From: Acidobacteriota bacterium
Lineage (GTDB): Bacteria; Acidobacteriota; Thermoanaerobaculia; Gp7-AA8
DNA: 7,392 nt
Assembly: GCA_003222375.1 (NCBI GenBank)
Contig: QHVX01000213.1
Location: 1 to 7,392, forward strand
Direction: 5' to 3'
Shown here one piece after another: positions 5,573 to 7,392 of the stretch; the first letter of the stretch is position 1, and each line of letters starts with the position of its first letter. Under the pieces are notes generated by a model. That model was not told the origin of the DNA and ran no database searches. It saw only the letters and a program-made list of their open reading frames with translations. Made by a program: the position numbers and the translations under genes.

Positions 5573-6589
5573 CTACTCCGCGACCACGTCGCGATATAAC
5601 TCCTCCGGCTCGGGCGCCGGACTCTCCTCGGCGAACTGCAACGCTTTCGCGACGCGCTCGGCCGCTTCGTCTTCGAATTTCTTCACGTCATCGTCGCCGA
5701 GTCCGCACATTTCGCCAAGGCGCTTGCGCATGATGACGATCGGATCGCGGTGGCGATGCTCCTCGACCTCGTCCTTCGATCGATACGGCTGCAGGATGTC
5801 GGCCGCACCGTGACCCGAGAAGCGATACGTCACTGCTTCAATACAACCCGGTTTTCCGCTTTCACGCACCTGTCGTACGACGTGGTCGGCTACTCCGCGA
5901 ACTACGAAAATGTCCTACCCGTCCACTTTCTCCGACGGTATGTTGTACGCGCGGACGCGAGCGGAGAGATCGGTCAGCGCGGAGTGGCGCTCGACCGAGG
6001 TGCCCATCGCGTAGCCGTTGTTCTCGATGATGAAGACGATCGGACACATTCCGTCGCGTCCCCACAGTCCGGCCATGTTCATCGCCTCATGGAACGATCC
6101 GATGTTCATCGCGCCGTCGCCGAAGTAGCAGACGACGACGCGATCGGTTCCCTGATAGCGCAATCCGTACGCCGAACCGACTGCCAGCGTCACGTGTCCG
6201 CCCACGATGCCATAACCGCCGTAGAAGCCATGCTCGACGTCGAACAGATGCATCGAGCCGCCCTTTCCTTTCGAAACGCCGGTCGCTTTGCCGAACAGCT
6301 CCGCCATCACTCTTCCGGGCTCGCTGCCGAGTGCCAGGGCGTGGGCGTGATCGCGATAGCCCGAGAAGACCATGTCATTTTTTCGGATCGCGCTGATGAT
6401 GCCGCTGGCCACGGCTTCCTGCCCGATGTACACGTGCAGATAACCGCCGACTTTTCCGCGACGGAATTCACGCTCGGTCGCTTCTTCGAATCGCCGGATG
6501 AAAATCATCTGCCGGAGGATGTCGGTCCATTCCGGCGCGCAGACTGCGTCAACGACGGCGGCCGCGGACTCTGATTTCTGTTTGGCCAT
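5573..6589 (-). CDS. pdhA: Pyruvate dehydrogenase E1 component, alpha subunit, interrupted by an in-frame TAG
   Basis: The alpha subunit binds the diphosphate of thiamine diphosphate in the first step of pyruvate oxidation. The reading frame from ATG 6589 to TAG 5573 has 338 codons, normal for the family, but codon 225 is TAG (5917-5915). Before it are YRDHAHALALG (78-88), GGSMHLFD, GFYGGYGIVGGHV and the ThDP/Mg motif GDGAMNIGSFHEA (from 157) closing with ENN (189-191). After it, in the same frame, come DIFVV, GCIEAVTYRFSGHGAAD and RSKDEVEE, also family features. The stop sits in VDG-stop-DI, where relatives usually have VDGMD or VDGND. The loop GHGAAD lacks the serine phosphorylated in mitochondrial enzymes. 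Termination at 225 would remove the C-terminal third and probably abolish activity. No SD is evident before ATG 6589. The break may be a sequencing error or a true nonsense mutation. Confidence 0.9.
5915..5917 (-). other. In-frame TAG codon within pdhA
   Basis: On the minus strand the bases read GTG GAC GGG TAG GAC ATT TTC. The frame is the same on both sides, so a base substitution or local swap, not an indel, explains it. TAG is also the natural stop of pdhA itself and of the zinc-ribbon gene in this window, so reassignment of UAG in this organism is unlikely. A restart at GTG 5869 has no visible ribosome binding site. Confidence 0.9.
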
Positions 6590-6632
6590 CGGTGGAACGG
6601 CAATTTAAGCAAAAAGCGTGCGTTGATGCTAA

Positions 6633-7392
6633 TTAGCTGTCGAGGTCCGTGCCTTTCAAAATGAAGATCAACGCTACCGCCGCCAAAACCGCGCCATTGA
6701 CCGCCAGGGCGATCGAAATCGACCACCGCTGGGCCACGTAGCCCGCCACCAGGTTGCCGAGCGGCATCCCACCGCGGAACGCGAGCATGAAAATCGACAT
6801 CACGCGACCGCGCATGGCATCGGTGACCATCAGCTGTACCAGTGAGCTGTAGAGCGAGACGACCCCGACGATGCACGCGCCGGCGACGAAGGCGATGATC
6901 ACGCTGCTCGCCAGATTCCGCGACAGTCCGAAAAATACGAGGCAGAACGCGAAGAGAAGCTGCATCAGCAGAGCGATCTTGCCTTTCTTCACAGCGTAGC
7001 TGCTCGAGGCCACGAAGATCGCGCCGATCACCGAGCCCACGCCGTAATCGGCTTGAAAAAGCGACAGCCCTTGCGCTCCGAGTCCGAAGGTTTTCTTCGC
7101 GACCACAGGAAGCATCGTGAAAAGCGGCATGCCGAGAAAGGTGCCGGCAAAGGCGAGGAAGGTGAGAGTCAGCAGAGAGCGTCGCGTGATGACGAATCGG
7201 AAGCCCTCCTTCATCTCTTCGAGGATTCCGGTTTCGCGCTGGCGCTCGTGAACCGCGGGAATCGAGATGACCGCGTAGGCGGCGATCACCGCTACGAATG
7301 AGATCCCGTTGATCGTGAAGCAGGCGGCCGGACCCCACAGTCCGAACACGATGCCGCCGAGCGCGGGGCCGATGACGCGTGCGAGATTGAAC
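6633..7392 (-). CDS. MFS exporter, EntS-like (MFS_3 type), C-terminal part
   Basis: The gene enters from the high-coordinate edge and ends at TAA 6635-6633; the 252 visible codons lack the N-terminal third. It is an inner-membrane major facilitator protein with repeated hydrophobic helices. The visible part starts with NLARVIGPALGG and FGPAACF-like sequence (here LWGPAACFTINGISF), then a basic cytoplasmic loop (EEMKEGFRFVITRR) between the two six-helix halves, and near the end the motif DAMRGRVMSIFMLAFRGGMPLG. This combination is typical of the MFS_3 group that includes the enterobactin exporter EntS and several macrolide exporters. The substrate cannot be inferred. There are 43 nt between its stop and pdhA. 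It may share a transcript with pdhA, but its job is unrelated. The interior GTG at 7349 is not a start. Confidence 0.88.
   Translation of the reverse strand, partial: FNLARVIGPALGGIVFGLWGPAACFTINGISFVAVIAAYAVISIPAVHERQRETGILEEMKEGFRFVITRRSLLTLTFLAFAGTFLGMPLFTMLPVVAKKTFGLGAQGLSLFQADYGVGSVIGAIFVASSSYAVKKGKIALLMQLLFAFCLVFFGLSRNLASSVIIAFVAGACIVGVVSLYSSLVQLMVTDAMRGRVMSIFMLAFRGGMPLGNLVAGYVAQRWSISIALAVNGAVLAAVALIFILKGTDLDS

Noticed and set aside
4728..5813. Long open frames on the plus strand opposite pdhA and pdhB (also 3485-4240, 5750-6574, 1239-1874 and 709-1188)
   Set aside because: They are antisense to clearly conserved genes, are rich in Arg, Asp, His and Ala as expected of GC-rich shadow frames, and show no recognisable domains or ribosome binding sites.
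5573..5869. Separate small gene for the C-terminal part of E1 alpha starting at GTG 5869
   Set aside because: There is no ribosome binding site, conserved family sequence continues upstream of the GTG in the same frame to the TAG, and no split E1-alpha of this form is known to me.
5915..5917. Pyrrolysine or UAG reassignment
   Set aside because: TAG is used as the ordinary terminal codon of pdhA and of the zinc-ribbon gene in the same window, and two neighbouring genes have unrelated single-base indels, so error or mutation is simpler.
6632..6659. Possible sigma70-like promoter before pdhA: TTGAAA (6659-6654), 16-nt spacer, GCTAAT (6637-6632) on the minus strand
   Set aside because: The -35 match is good but the -10 matches only 4 of 6, the -35 lies inside the MFS coding end, and such matches occur by chance; too weak to annotate.

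Overview
This is a compact, gene-dense piece of a GC-rich bacterial chromosome in which every gene I can support lies on the minus strand. An apolipoprotein N-acyltransferase gene (lnt) points to a Gram-negative (diderm) organism. The mix of a split-E1 pyruvate dehydrogenase, a small zinc-ribbon protein and several intergenic or intragenic palindromic repeats reminds me of Acidobacteriota or a neighbouring phylum. That placement is an inference from general resemblance, not a result.

Read in the direction of transcription (high to low coordinates), the window holds: the C-terminal two thirds of an MFS exporter (7392-6633); a pyruvate dehydrogenase operon pdhA-pdhB-pdhC (6589-3401), spaced by 2 nt and then overlapping by 8 nt; a 50-residue membrane miniprotein (3364-3212); a zinc-ribbon protein (3209-2804); lnt (2728-1281); prfB, encoding peptide chain release factor 2 (1204-100); and the first 34 codons of a glycosyltransferase (103-1), which overlaps the prfB stop as ATGA.

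The PDH subunits would convert pyruvate to acetyl-CoA together with an E3 dihydrolipoamide dehydrogenase that is not in the window. Lnt finishes lipoprotein acylation at the inner membrane. RF2 terminates translation at UGA and UAA. I see no functional link between these modules beyond shared orientation.

The main points of interest are as follows. (1) prfB carries the classical autoregulatory +1 frameshift site (CTT TGA C, with an upstream GGAG), so the true gene starts at 1204. (2) Three other genes are interrupted although the protein sequence on both sides looks well conserved: an in-frame TAG at codon 225 of pdhA, a one-base loss in lnt near 2189-2191, and a one-base gain at 3035 in the zinc-ribbon gene. 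Each could be real or a sequencing error. (3) Three distinct palindromic repeats are present. One forms the interdomain linker of the E2 protein, one is built of inverted heptamers and touches the prfB ribosome binding site, and one fills the gap before lnt. I found no convincing new multi-gene system; the intragenic palindrome and the interrupted pdhA are the best candidates for a second look.
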